From positions 1 to 47,384 of the forward strand of contig RFHA01000150.1 in NCBI GenBank assembly GCA_003696565.1: 47,384 nucleotides of DNA. Reading direction: 5' to 3'. The notes beneath the pieces were generated by a model that was not told the origin of the DNA, searched no databases, and saw nothing but the letters and a program-made list of their open reading frames with translations. This document shows, piece after piece, positions 16,909 through 26,489 of the stretch. This stretch comes from Chloroflexota bacterium (lineage in GTDB: Bacteria; Chloroflexota; Anaerolineae; Aggregatilineales; Phototrophicaceae). Every line of letters starts with the position of its first letter. Positions within the stretch are counted from its first letter, which is position 1. The position numbers and the translations under genes are program-made.

Positions 16909-18929
16909 TATTGAATACGTATTGGTGATTGCAGAAAAATGCGCGTGCCTCGCGCTTGACCATTATCTAACACATCTAGCCGTAAGTCACTAGTGGTTTG
17001 ATAGGCTCCTATGGAAACTTGATATTGCCCCGCTGGTAATGAGGTGGGCAGTACAATATATGTGACCTGAATGAATACATCGCGATCTTGTAGATAACGT
17101 GGGTTTAGGTTCAATATATCGGTATTTGCCGGCGGGCTTGCTCCTGGGTCAGATAAAATATGTGTAAATAATCGTAAATCTGGCGGGACTTTCCCCTGGG
17201 TGCGCCAATAGGTGATAAGCGTGATAATGTCTCCAGGGTGATAGTCTTGTCCATTCACTAATTGATATCCCAAAAATGTGACATTACCACCGAAACTGAT
17301 CGGAGTATTAAAAACCACTTCTGATGAACCACCTGCTTCTGGTGCATAACTGACCTTTGACCCAATAACCGGATCAGTTAGTTGCCCTAGTAACGCCTCT
17401 AATTCGGCTTTTTGATTGAGCAACAATACACCATCGGGGGGGAGATGGATATCCTGGACATAATCTCCAGCTTGTAACCACGCTCTAATGGTTGGATGCG
17501 CCTCCATGATATTAGCCGGATTTGGCAGGATGATTTGTTGTGTTTCTCCACCATTGGTAAAAACTAATGCGTTATAACAATCAACGTAGCGTATGTTGAA
17601 CGAGTCTTTACGATTTAACATAATTGAGATTAATTGGGCATCTGTCAATTGGGAGGATGTTGGGCTTTGATTGGTTGTCCAGCCACAAATAATTGTTGGA
17701 TACTCGTCAGCTGTTCGGTCAATATAGGCGGCTAATTGTCCTAGGCGATAATGCTTTGTGGCTTGTACGCTTGGGGTGTTTTGCCAATTGATGAATAAGT
17801 CCTGCACTGTCCAAAAGCCATTTGCAATAATTAATAACCCAGCTCCACCTACAATGACCCAACGCGGCAGATAGTCCATAAGAATGGTAATACCAAGTCC
17901 AAAAAATAAAACCAATATTGGAAGTGATGCCGCATAATTTAAAAAATTTGGTACTTTGGCAGAAAATAGAAAAACTGGACTCAAAACTAAACTTGCAATT
18001 AAAAGTAATGCAAAGCGTGGTTGTCGCCAATCTCGCAGGGCAACCAGAAAACCGATGATCATCATGACCAATGCCACGGGTTCAAACAATGGGCGACCTG
18101 GTATATTATGCAAGGGGTTTGCATCACCACGGATGCCTAAAGCACTGATACCATCTAAAACAGCGTTGGCGGTCAGTGTTGCTTTTTCACCAATTAGACG
18201 ATCAATCCCACCTAGTTGCGGGTTACGAAGTGATGAAATCAGATATGGCATACCCATGATGATAATAATCAACAGCGCAAAACCAATATAACTGAGTCGT
18301 CGCCGAGACATCTGCTGCCCAGAGGCTAACATAAAGATGATGAATAGCGAGCTGAACGCCAAAATAAGCAAGCCAACCGGATGAATATACAAGCTAATGC
18401 CGATAAGCACCCCTAAAAAGGCGGCGATTGTGGTGTTGTCACCGCGTTTACGCCGGCGTTTATAAATGGGCAGAGCTATGGACAGCATCAGGATAACCAC
18501 AGCAACCCAAAAGGGTAGCATGGTATATGGGATAACCTGACGTGAAAGCAAATTACTCCACAAGTTTACAGCCAGCAACCCCATTGCGCTTAAGCCACCA
18601 ACCGCACCAAACAAGCGTTTACCCGCAGCGTATACCACTGCCAACATAATTAAATTGACCCACAGCGAAAGTAATCGATACCCTAGTGTTCCACCACCTA
18701 TCATTGAAGTGACGAACGCTAGCGTAATCTGATAAAATCCCTCACGTCCTTCTCCACCAAGGTCATAAAAGACTTCAATGTTGCCGCTTTTTGCAGTTTC
18801 TGCGATGCGAATGTTAATAATTTCATCCTCGTGGAATCCGCTAGGTAGCGTTGTGAAATTCCATACCCGCAGCCCTGCGCCTAGCAAGAGCAGAATTACA
18901 GCGATAATGTAGCTAACACGACCAGACAT
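16908..18929 (-). CDS. Large GT-C type membrane glycosyltransferase
   Basis: About 670 residues with 12-13 hydrophobic helices. Near the start is the acidic motif GFHEDEIINIRIAE, the first-loop DE motif of GT-C enzymes (GT39/PMT-like), which would act on polyprenyl-phosphate sugars outside the membrane. After the last helix come about 250 residues that look beta-rich and soluble (VSYAPEAGGSSEVVF, FGGNVTFLGYQLV). I prefer ATG 18929 with AGGGA upstream; a TTG at 18962 would extend it. It lies between a CopD-like gene and RNase Z, downstream of four glycoside hydrolase-like genes, so a shared role in a surface glycan is plausible. Confidence 0.8.
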   Translation of the reverse strand: MSGRVSYIIAVILLLLGAGLRVWNFTTLPSGFHEDEIINIRIAETAKSGNIEVFYDLGGEGREGFYQITLAFVTSMIGGGTLGYRLLSLWVNLIMLAVVYAAGKRLFGAVGGLSAMGLLAVNLWSNLLSRQVIPYTMLPFWVAVVILMLSIALPIYKRRRKRGDNTTIAAFLGVLIGISLYIHPVGLLILAFSSLFIIFMLASGQQMSRRRLSYIGFALLIIIIMGMPYLISSLRNPQLGGIDRLIGEKATLTANAVLDGISALGIRGDANPLHNIPGRPLFEPVALVMMIIGFLVALRDWRQPRFALLLIASLVLSPVFLFSAKVPNFLNYAASLPILVLFFGLGITILMDYLPRWVIVGGAGLLIIANGFWTVQDLFINWQNTPSVQATKHYRLGQLAAYIDRTADEYPTIICGWTTNQSPTSSQLTDAQLISIMLNRKDSFNIRYVDCYNALVFTNGGETQQIILPNPANIMEAHPTIRAWLQAGDYVQDIHLPPDGVLLLNQKAELEALLGQLTDPVIGSKVSYAPEAGGSSEVVFNTPISFGGNVTFLGYQLVNGQDYHPGDIITLITYWRTQGKVPPDLRLFTHILSDPGASPPANTDILNLNPRYLQDRDVFIQVTYIVLPTSLPAGQYQVSIGAYQTTSDLRLDVLDNGQARGTRIFLQSPIRIQ

Positions 18930-18943
18930 AGCTTCCCTACTCT

Positions 18944-19471
18944 TTATAATGACCCCGCCCAAGCACTGAACCCTAACACCAATATCGCCAAAACCACATT
19001 AAATGCTGTCAGGCGAACCTCTTTGCGCCGGAGTGCTTGCCACTCATCTGGGTCACCTTTACCGTGTTCTAGCAATAAGGTGGTGCGCTCCAATGCCGGT
19101 ATAATGCCATATTGTAACAACACCCCACTGATAATCATGCCCCCAATGGCGAGATGTTTTAGCAGAATAACCACGCTCCACTGATTATTGATCGTCAAAA
19201 AACCATCATAATTTTCATCCAACGACATTTGAAACAGCCCTGTGACGATCAACACGCCTAAACTCAAATTCCCCCAAGGGATGAAACGTTTTCTTAATCG
19301 GCTCAACAGATGATATAGCGTTGGGGTGTTTTCTAAGGTGCGGCGGACTTCGGGCCACACCAACAAACTGGTGATAATTAACCCCCCAACCCAAACTGCT
19401 GTGGCTAATAGATGAAAGAATAAACTAATGGCAAGGATTGTACTCTGGGGCATAAGCTGACTCATATTCAT
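18944..19471 (-). CDS. CopD-like four-helix membrane protein
   Basis: About 175 residues with four hydrophobic helices: ILAISLFFHLLATAVWVGGLIITSLLV, GNLSLGVLIVTGLFQMSL, VILLKHLAIGGMIISGVLLQYG and FNVVLAILVLGFSAWAGSL. HxxxTAVWVGG is typical of CopD and related copper-associated or unknown membrane proteins. Conserved His residues are present in helices 1 and 3. Whether it handles copper is not shown: no copC or other copper gene is near. The start is uncertain (ATG at 19471, 19465 or 19453); it overlaps the end of the preceding hydrolase gene by 29-47 bp. Confidence 0.65.
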   Translation of the reverse strand: MNMSQLMPQSTILAISLFFHLLATAVWVGGLIITSLLVWPEVRRTLENTPTLYHLLSRLRKRFIPWGNLSLGVLIVTGLFQMSLDENYDGFLTINNQWSVVILLKHLAIGGMIISGVLLQYGIIPALERTTLLLEHGKGDPDEWQALRRKEVRLTAFNVVLAILVLGFSAWAGSL

Positions 19472-20660
19472 CACGCGCGGGGAAGATCACATCACCGCAA
19501 TACTTTTCCATTTGAGCTAATCCAGCAAATGCAGGACGGATCGCACCAGTTTCTGCGTCATTTAATGCCCACCAAAATTGTTCATCGGCTTGTGTCCAAC
19601 CAGGTTTGGCAAAATAAATCACAGACATCAATCCAACCCAGGGTCTCCAGTGTTCTGCTGCATATCGAAAGGCTGCCACTAAATAATCACGCTGTTGTGC
19701 TTCATTCACCGCGTGCCAAGCATAGTCTGGATTGGTTTGATCAATTGTATAACCCATTTCTAAAATAGCAATTTGGCGGGCGGCATCCCCATTTGCAATC
19801 ATGATTTTACGTAAATCCTCTACACGACGGAAGGTTGCCCATCGCCCACGTCCGTCTCGTTCTGCGTCATCTGGTCCATACTCTGGGGGTACACCCCAGC
19901 CTGGCGCATGAACACCAACAACATCAACATATTGCTGAAAGTTTGCATCATACATCGCTTGTAAGTAAAGATCATCGCGGTGTGCTGTGTCATCCATATT
20001 ACCAGTTGGTGATAACCCCGCAGAGATGATAATCGCATTGGGGTCAGCGGCACGAATTGCTTCACTACATGCCCGTAAATGTACCACATAATCCGCTGCA
20101 TTCGGTGGGCGATTTCCCCATTCTCGCGATAAATTAGGCTCATTCCAGATTTGGTAAGCGCGAATGCGCCCAGCATAACGGGCTGCTACCATCCCACAAA
20201 ATTCTGCCCAGTCATCTGGATTATCTGCTGGAGCATCAACATATGACCCTTCTGACTGAGGGGGTAAGCTCGGGTGTGCCCAATCTGGAGCATCGCTCAG
20301 GCGCACAACCAGGTAAACCCCTTTATTTTCAGCTTCTGATACGATTCGGTCAGCCACATCAAAGTGCCACTCATCTGGATTTGGTTCAATATCTTGCCAG
20401 GCAAAAATTTGCTTGGCATGGGTAAATGCCAACAATCGCACCCATTCCAGATGATGCCCTAATGTTGTGCCATCCACATCCCACCAACCAAAAATTTGCA
20501 CACCATACGTTAACGATGTAAAAGGTGGGTCAATGATGGCATCAGCATGAAAGGGATCGTGGTTTTGACGTGTTATCAATAACAAACCAACAACGATTAT
20601 AAAGACAACAAACAAGGTCAGGATCATCAACCTGACCTTGCTATTCATGATGATAGACAT
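19425..20660 (-). CDS. Membrane-anchored clan GH-A glycoside hydrolase-like protein (paralogue 4 of run)
   Basis: A single N-terminal membrane helix (residues about 12-30) anchors a TIM-barrel-type domain. Putative acid/base Glu174 lies in YQIWNEPNLSREW and putative nucleophile Glu301 in AILEMGYT, the classical positions of GH-A retaining enzymes such as cellulases and GH39-type xylosidases. The strand-2 segment HAKQIFAWQDIEPNPDEW and YLVVRLSDAPDWA fit. The substrate is unknown. The start follows the stop of the next upstream paralogue by only 3 bases. It is the most divergent of the four in sequence. Confidence 0.8.
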   Translation of the reverse strand: MSIIMNSKVRLMILTLFVVFIIVVGLLLITRQNHDPFHADAIIDPPFTSLTYGVQIFGWWDVDGTTLGHHLEWVRLLAFTHAKQIFAWQDIEPNPDEWHFDVADRIVSEAENKGVYLVVRLSDAPDWAHPSLPPQSEGSYVDAPADNPDDWAEFCGMVAARYAGRIRAYQIWNEPNLSREWGNRPPNAADYVVHLRACSEAIRAADPNAIIISAGLSPTGNMDDTAHRDDLYLQAMYDANFQQYVDVVGVHAPGWGVPPEYGPDDAERDGRGRWATFRRVEDLRKIMIANGDAARQIAILEMGYTIDQTNPDYAWHAVNEAQQRDYLVAAFRYAAEHWRPWVGLMSVIYFAKPGWTQADEQFWWALNDAETGAIRPAFAGLAQMEKYCGDVIFPARDEYESAYAPEYNPCH

Positions 20661-20663
20661 AAG

Positions 20664-22112
20664 CTAATTGCCTGTGTTACGTGCAGCAGTCCATTCTACA
20701 ATGGCATCAAACGCCGGACGGCGGGTAAACCCTGGTCCAATCAAGGAATAGGGGGTGTTGTCGCTTTCGGTACTCCAGCCTGCTTGTGGTCCATAGTTCA
20801 AATTCCAGATGAATGCCAACCACACAATGCCCCATTCTTCCATGTTGTTCAGGGCTTCAATTGTCCATTGGGCTTGTTCTTCCAGCGTGTTATCCAACGC
20901 AAAGCCGAAGTAATCCGGCACGCCTTCCAGGTCTTCTGCTACAGCCCAACCGAACTCTGTCACACATAACCGTTGCCATCCGCCCGCTACGGCAATTTTG
21001 TTAGCATAAGTTTGCAACGTACTGGCAAATGACCAGCTATGATGCGGGTTATCAAACGGACCACGGAATTGTGCTGTTGGGTCATCCACAACGTTATCCC
21101 ATGTTACACTTGGTCCGATATTATATCCGTTATGATGTGCGCCTACGCATTCCGTCCAGCTTAAAAGACCAGCTTGTAACGCCTGATCGAGATAATCAAA
21201 ATCGTCAATAGCGGTCACTTCGCCAGTTTCTGGTACAACATAACCACCGGTGGGGGAAAGCGCGCCGCTGACGACAATCACACCTGGGTCAAGGTTTTTA
21301 ATTGTGGTATAAGCGATGCGCATCATTTCTACAAAACGCGCTGCATCTAACCCATTCACAGATGCCCATTCACGCTTGAGGTTGGGTTCGTTCCAAACTT
21401 CAACAGCATGGATATAACCCGGATAACGTGTCATCATCGCGGTTAAAAAGTTAGCAAAATCTTGCAAATCTGCTGGAGGTCCATCTTCAGTTAAATCGGC
21501 ACCGGGTTCACGCGCCCAGTCTGGTGCAGCAACCACAGAAACCAGCACCTTAAAACCATATTCGTGGGCGATGGGTAATACCAAATCAAGCTTTGCCCAG
21601 TTATATTCACCAGGATTGATCTCGATTTCTTCCCAGCGGACTTGCTGTTTAATCCAATTTAACCCCAGGGCGTTGACATCGTTCATCCAAATACGCTGTG
21701 TGTCTGGGTTAAGATCAAGGCTGTATTGAACTTGAATACCCACCTGATAGTCCGGCACGTTTACTGGCAAAATGGTCGGGACTGGCTGGGGGGAATCCTG
21801 CATGATTGTTGGCTGATTACTTGTTTCAATCGTTTCTGGTTGTTGGGCAATGGGCGCGGCAGCAACAAGTGTGGGGACAGGGGTGGCTGCGGGTACATCG
21901 GTCGCCTTAGAGGCAATCGGCAACGCGACATTATTGTCATTTGAACCATTACCATCTGGCAGGGATATGCCTTGGCTTTGGTCTAGTGGGTTTGATGTGT
22001 TATATGTTAAGTAAATGGCAAAAAAGACGATCATCCCTACCAAAATGGTTAATCCCGTCCAGGCGAAGGCAAAGCCTCTGATTTGTCGATTAATAAGCGT
22101 TTGTGTTGCCAT
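20664..22112 (-). CDS. Membrane-anchored clan GH-A glycoside hydrolase-like protein (paralogue 3 of run)
   Basis: The 482-residue protein has an N-terminal membrane helix (about 14-36), a Pro/Gln/Thr-rich spacer to about residue 118, then a GH-A barrel. Glu242 in VEVWNEPNLKREW and Glu386 in LCVTEFGWA are the expected catalytic acid/base and nucleophile. The segment WIKQQVRWEEIEINPGEYNW fits barrel strand 2. GATAGGAGA precedes the ATG and overlaps the stop of the upstream paralogue. Orientation by charge puts the barrel outside the cell. Substrate unknown; the company of two GT-C glycosyltransferases suggests a surface polysaccharide. Confidence 0.82.
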   Translation of the reverse strand: MATQTLINRQIRGFAFAWTGLTILVGMIVFFAIYLTYNTSNPLDQSQGISLPDGNGSNDNNVALPIASKATDVPAATPVPTLVAAAPIAQQPETIETSNQPTIMQDSPQPVPTILPVNVPDYQVGIQVQYSLDLNPDTQRIWMNDVNALGLNWIKQQVRWEEIEINPGEYNWAKLDLVLPIAHEYGFKVLVSVVAAPDWAREPGADLTEDGPPADLQDFANFLTAMMTRYPGYIHAVEVWNEPNLKREWASVNGLDAARFVEMMRIAYTTIKNLDPGVIVVSGALSPTGGYVVPETGEVTAIDDFDYLDQALQAGLLSWTECVGAHHNGYNIGPSVTWDNVVDDPTAQFRGPFDNPHHSWSFASTLQTYANKIAVAGGWQRLCVTEFGWAVAEDLEGVPDYFGFALDNTLEEQAQWTIEALNNMEEWGIVWLAFIWNLNYGPQAGWSTESDNTPYSLIGPGFTRRPAFDAIVEWTAARNTGN

Positions 22113-22120
22113 AAATTCTC

Positions 22121-24976
22121 CTATCTTGCTCCTGCTAATGCGTTACATGCCGGGCAGCTTCCATCAGGACGGATTATAGCATATCCTGCCATTGGGTCAG
22201 CATCGTATCGTGTGAAGTCAATATTCCACACAATCATCATCCGTACCTGCCCCGTTTGAGAAAGATATGCAGCGGCATCTGCCAAATAAGCAGCTTGTTG
22301 TGCCACTGTCATGTTTTGTGCCCAACTAAAAAACGGTGTTAATGGTGGATACCCCTCTGGAGTTAAATAACCTAACTCTGTGATGCAAATTGGCACTTGC
22401 CCATTGATTAAGTTCCAATAGCGGCTTAATAGCGTGGGTAAATAACGTGTGTAATAGTTATCTCTTGGGTCACCACTCACTGCACTACCGGTTACTAATC
22501 CTTCATTATAGTGCATTCCCATACAATCCATGTAATTGATGGCACCTGCTTGCATCATCTGTGCAATAAAGTTGTCATCATTTACGACTTGCCCAGGAAA
22601 CACCGCTTCTGCACCAGTTGGGGCGGGCGCACCTGCGATGACCATTACGCCGGGGTTACGTGATTTGATCGCCTGATAAGACGCCGCTAAGAGAGCTGTG
22701 TAATTCCCGCCGCTGATTTGTCCAGTGGGCCACTCGCGATCCAGATTTGGCTCATTCCATATTTCGATAGCATCTGGTCCTAACCCTGCCACTTCCCCCA
22801 CAAATGCTGCATATTGCCGGATATAATCACCACCACCAGCGGCAAGTTCTGCTGGTGACCCCACAATACCTAGCACAATTTTGAAGCCATTACCATGTGC
22901 AGCTTGAATTTGCTCCGCGGCGTATTGCGTACCACTGCCAAGTCCATAACGGATTTGAACTTTCATCCAGGTCATTCCGGCAATCCGCATGGCGTTAATG
23001 GCACGTTCACTGCTAGCACTGGTAACATGCCCACCGTATTCAAAACTTCCGACGGCGATGCTTCCCGGTCCACGTTGAACAATGCCACCAGGTATTGGTG
23101 CGTTAGCTGCCGGGGCTTGTGTTGGGATAATGGCTTCTAACGTGGCAGTTGGTGTGGCGGTTGGTGTTGGCGTGGCTGTCGGCAACGGCGTGGGAGTAGG
23201 GGTTGAGGCATACAACGCAACTGCCGCTCCTTGTCTATTGCTGGTAATTTGTCCATCACTGACTGAAACATTGACGGCATAATTGCCATCTGGCGCGTTC
23301 AGTGTTACTACAACTTCCTCATTAAAACTGGTGGTGAATTCTGTGACCAGACCTTCCGCACTTTCTACCCGCCAATTCAACATAAATAACCCATTATGAG
23401 GTGTTGCTGGTAGCTGCATACTATAGTTTAGAATTTCTTCTAATACACCGTCCGCCACACCAGGGTTTAATAGATCGTTAAAGGCTATTCCTGTTACGCC
23501 ATATGGCTGAAAACGATCCATACGAAAGCGCAGCGCATCACTGGTTGTCAACCACATTCGTGCCATTAATGTGTTGTCATCGCTGAAATAATCCACAAAC
23601 GGAGTCCGCACGATTTCATCAATTCCAGGTATGGCATCAAATCCATCTAAACTGATTCGGATTTCTGCACCAGGTTGAATCGTGCCGATTTCGCTGCGAG
23701 ATGCCTCAATGCTAACATTCCCTAAAGCAGCGAGGGCTTCATCATAAGTGATCGGTGTAAATATTCCGTTTGATTCCCGAACAGACAAAGCTGAGAGCGA
23801 GATGATGATTTTATAACGGCTAACCTGTCCAATTGCCCATTGCATCATGGTGTCCACATACCCATTGGGGGCAAATAACGATGGATCATGTTTTAGCTCA
23901 ATTTTGACGTAATCACTCACAGCACCAATGGCTTGCCAATCGTAGGCACCAGTTTCCCAACCAGCTTCAGTTTGCGTGGGAGATGGGATAACCACACCAA
24001 GCAATAAGTTGTTACTCTTTAAACTAGCAGCCAAATCGTGGATAAACCGACTAAAGTTCTCCCGCTGATCTTCTGGAATATCGCGGTAGTCGATCATAAC
24101 GCCACTGTATCCACCAGCCAATGTGAATGTTGTGATTTGTCCAATATGTTCTTGACGCAATGATTCATTGCTGATGATGCCCACAACGGTTTCTATATCA
24201 ATGGCACGCGGATCACTAAAATTACGAATCAGGGGCATAACGCGGTAATCAGCCCCAAGTGTAAACCCACCCGCTAAGTTACCGATCAATGTGCGCTGTG
24301 GTGTCGTTGGTAGGGCGGGTTGCATTCCAACTGGTGTAATAACAGTGGAAAGACTAGCAACCTCCTGTGTGATGGTTTGCCCAAAATCTAGTGTCGTAAA
24401 AATTAAGGGGGTACTTGCCTCTGTTGAAACAACTGTTACTTGATCGGGTAAATCACTGACTTGCGCGTTAAAACGCTTACCGGTAATTTGATACGGGATA
24501 AATCGCCATTCATGACCATATCGACCGTATAAGTCTACGTTAGTCAGGCTAGTTGGCGGATTTTCTAAATCCAGTGTTAAAAAGATCGTGTCTGGTGGTG
24601 TGCCTGTGGTAGTAATGGTATATACCGGTGCAATTGGCGTTAAATAACTGGGTAAATTCTCCGGCGATGTGGTGGAAGAATCAAGCCTAACGCCAAACTC
24701 AATACCTGGCATGTCTGGGTTTACACTTAACGTGAACTCTGGTTGCCCGGTAGATGGACGAATGACAGCAGCGGCATTATTTTGAGCATCCAAAATAGCA
24801 TACGAGTCACGGAAAATACGCTCACCTAAGTTGAATGGCGGTAAAAATAACCCGATGATGACCAGTATGCCAAAAACAACTAATGTCACAATCCCGACAA
24901 TCCAGCAGCCGATACTTTCTGGTGTGTCGTTTTCCTCTTCTTCCCCTGGATACTCATAAAATGTCTCTTCTGTCAT
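22121..24976 (-). CDS. Two-domain surface protein: degenerate GH18-like module fused to GH-A hydrolase module
   Basis: Order in 951 residues: an acidic cytoplasmic N-terminus, a membrane helix (24-46), a beta region (about 55-210), a GH18-like barrel (about 230-520), a beta region, a Thr/Pro linker (590-620) and a GH-A barrel (about 640-951). In the GH18-like part the motif region reads YSGVMIDYRDI (290-300). One Asp of DxxDxDxE is kept (Asp296), but the catalytic Glu position is Arg298, so chitinase-type catalysis is unlikely and it may bind glycan. The GH-A part keeps Glu742 (IEIWNEPNLDREW) and Glu867 (ICITELGY). GAGGAGCGG precedes the ATG. The C-terminus carries a CPAC motif. Confidence 0.82.
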   Translation of the reverse strand: MTEETFYEYPGEEEENDTPESIGCWIVGIVTLVVFGILVIIGLFLPPFNLGERIFRDSYAILDAQNNAAAVIRPSTGQPEFTLSVNPDMPGIEFGVRLDSSTTSPENLPSYLTPIAPVYTITTTGTPPDTIFLTLDLENPPTSLTNVDLYGRYGHEWRFIPYQITGKRFNAQVSDLPDQVTVVSTEASTPLIFTTLDFGQTITQEVASLSTVITPVGMQPALPTTPQRTLIGNLAGGFTLGADYRVMPLIRNFSDPRAIDIETVVGIISNESLRQEHIGQITTFTLAGGYSGVMIDYRDIPEDQRENFSRFIHDLAASLKSNNLLLGVVIPSPTQTEAGWETGAYDWQAIGAVSDYVKIELKHDPSLFAPNGYVDTMMQWAIGQVSRYKIIISLSALSVRESNGIFTPITYDEALAALGNVSIEASRSEIGTIQPGAEIRISLDGFDAIPGIDEIVRTPFVDYFSDDNTLMARMWLTTSDALRFRMDRFQPYGVTGIAFNDLLNPGVADGVLEEILNYSMQLPATPHNGLFMLNWRVESAEGLVTEFTTSFNEEVVVTLNAPDGNYAVNVSVSDGQITSNRQGAAVALYASTPTPTPLPTATPTPTATPTATLEAIIPTQAPAANAPIPGGIVQRGPGSIAVGSFEYGGHVTSASSERAINAMRIAGMTWMKVQIRYGLGSGTQYAAEQIQAAHGNGFKIVLGIVGSPAELAAGGGDYIRQYAAFVGEVAGLGPDAIEIWNEPNLDREWPTGQISGGNYTALLAASYQAIKSRNPGVMVIAGAPAPTGAEAVFPGQVVNDDNFIAQMMQAGAINYMDCMGMHYNEGLVTGSAVSGDPRDNYYTRYLPTLLSRYWNLINGQVPICITELGYLTPEGYPPLTPFFSWAQNMTVAQQAAYLADAAAYLSQTGQVRMMIVWNIDFTRYDADPMAGYAIIRPDGSCPACNALAGAR

Positions 24977-25010
24977 CCGCTCCTCAGTGATTTCCTCAAG
25001 ATAAATATGA

Positions 25011-25052
25011 TGCCCTGTTCAGATTTAGAGATAAAAGCCATGAACAAGGGCA
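25011..25052 (-). other. Stem-loop between two hydrolase genes
   Basis: TGCCCTGTTCA (25011-25021) and TGAACAAGGGCA (25041-25052) can pair with one bulged base, around a 19-base loop, between the hydrolase genes at 25075 and 22121. There is no T run after it on the minus strand, so it is more likely an mRNA-stabilising or partial-attenuation hairpin than a full terminator. Confidence 0.45.
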
Positions 25053-25074
25053 AGACTTGCAATATCAATTACGA

Positions 25075-26400
25075 CTAACGTGCCAGCGCATCACATGCTG
25101 GGCAACTACCATCTGGGCGGATTAAGGCATAGCCCGCCATCGGGTCTGCACCATAGTTTGTAAAATTAATGTTCCAGATGATAACTAACCGTACTCGTCC
25201 ACTGCGCGCTGCATAGCTCACAGCACCATCAACCCAAGCAGCTTGCTGGGCGACGGTGACGTTTTCTGCCCAGGCAAAGTTGGGTGATAACGGACCTAAC
25301 CCCTCTGGAGAAAGATACCCAAGCTCAGTAAAGCAAATTTGTCGCCGTCCACGGAAAGCATTGTAATATACATTAATCATTGATGGTAAATAGCGCGTAT
25401 AATATCCGCTGTTACCGCGTGGATCACCGCTTGTTGCTGTTGGTGGCAAAATTCCTTCATTATAATGTGCCCCAATGCAGTCCATATAATTCGCAGCACC
25501 GGCGGCTGCCATGCCTCTTAAGAAGTTATCATCATTCATCACACGCCCCGGAAACGCTGATTCGGCACCGGTGGGGGCAGGGGCAGCACTGATAACAAGT
25601 GTATTGGGGTTGGCGTTTTTGATAGCTGTGTATGAGACGCGCAATAATTCTGTATAACGCGCTGGGTCAATTTGAAACTCGGGCCACTCATGGTCAATGT
25701 TAGGCTCGTTCCATACTTCAATGGCATCTGCGCCAAGCGCGGCTAACCCTGCCACAAAGGACGCATAACGATCAAAATAACCGGGGTTGTTTAAATCATA
25801 TTTGTTCAAACCGACCACGCCGATCAAAATTCGGAAGCCATAAGCATGTGCTGCATCGATCCATCCCTGCGCATCTGCCGGATTTTGACCGTCGACATAA
25901 CGCCATTGTTTTTTGACCCACGTCATCCCACTGTATTGCATCCAATTCATCGCAGATTCATCAAACCCTGCAATATGCCCACCATAGCTAAAGCCACGCA
26001 CCGGGGCTGTATTAACTACAGGAGCAGCTGACGCGCTCGATGATGCCGGCGCGGCACCGCCTTCTGGTGGGGAAAGCGTGAATGGCGCATCCGGGCTGAT
26101 AATCGGTAATCCAATAATTTGACTCAAACTTAACCCCGTTGGACCGGAAACAATCCAACCGACCGTACCATTTTGAGTGATACCGCGGACCCAAGTACCG
26201 CTTTCAACTCGTCCGTCTAATTTCATTGTTGTGCCTGCGCGGACTGTGCCCAAACGTTCGGCGTTTTCATCCGGTGCAACACGGATATTAACGTTCTGGG
26301 TAATTGTGACAATCACACCGTCAAACTGGGCGTTGGAGACCAGGTTGATACTGATAAGACATAACAAAACAATAAAAATAGATAATTTTTTGCTCATCAT
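25075..26400 (-). CDS. Secreted SH3b-GH-A glycoside hydrolase-like protein (first gene of run)
   Basis: From the ATG at 26400 the protein has 441 residues: a signal peptide (KKLSIFIVLLCLISINLVSNA), a bacterial SH3 domain (VTITQNVNIRVAPDENAERLGTV to GWIV), a Ser/Ala/Pro linker, and a GH-A barrel from about residue 135. Glu232 in IEVWNEPNIDHEW and Glu359 in CFTELGY are the expected catalytic pair. The barrel is closely related to the C-terminal module of the neighbouring 951-residue protein, down to the terminal CPAC motif. SH3b domains often bind cell-wall material. GGTGAG lies 9 bases before the ATG; a GTG at 26412 is less likely. Confidence 0.85.
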   Translation of the reverse strand: MMSKKLSIFIVLLCLISINLVSNAQFDGVIVTITQNVNIRVAPDENAERLGTVRAGTTMKLDGRVESGTWVRGITQNGTVGWIVSGPTGLSLSQIIGLPIISPDAPFTLSPPEGGAAPASSSASAAPVVNTAPVRGFSYGGHIAGFDESAMNWMQYSGMTWVKKQWRYVDGQNPADAQGWIDAAHAYGFRILIGVVGLNKYDLNNPGYFDRYASFVAGLAALGADAIEVWNEPNIDHEWPEFQIDPARYTELLRVSYTAIKNANPNTLVISAAPAPTGAESAFPGRVMNDDNFLRGMAAAGAANYMDCIGAHYNEGILPPTATSGDPRGNSGYYTRYLPSMINVYYNAFRGRRQICFTELGYLSPEGLGPLSPNFAWAENVTVAQQAAWVDGAVSYAARSGRVRLVIIWNINFTNYGADPMAGYALIRPDGSCPACDALAR

Positions 26401-26430
26401 TTTTTCTCTCACCCAATTTTGCTTTGTGGC

Positions 26431-26482
26431 ATTTTAGCAAAGGTAATACCCTTTGACAACTACGCTTGACCTACGCTATAGT
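26431..26482. promoter_or_regulatory. Divergent promoter pair sharing one -35 region
   Basis: Plus strand: TTGACA (26453-26458), 18 bases, TATAGT (26477-26482), serving the crotonase-family gene. Minus strand: TTGTCA (complement of 26454-26459), 17 bases, TAAAAT (complement of 26431-26436), serving the hydrolase run. The two -35 boxes overlap by five bases, so the two polymerases should compete. Confidence 0.7.
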
Positions 26483-26489
26483 TCCCTGC

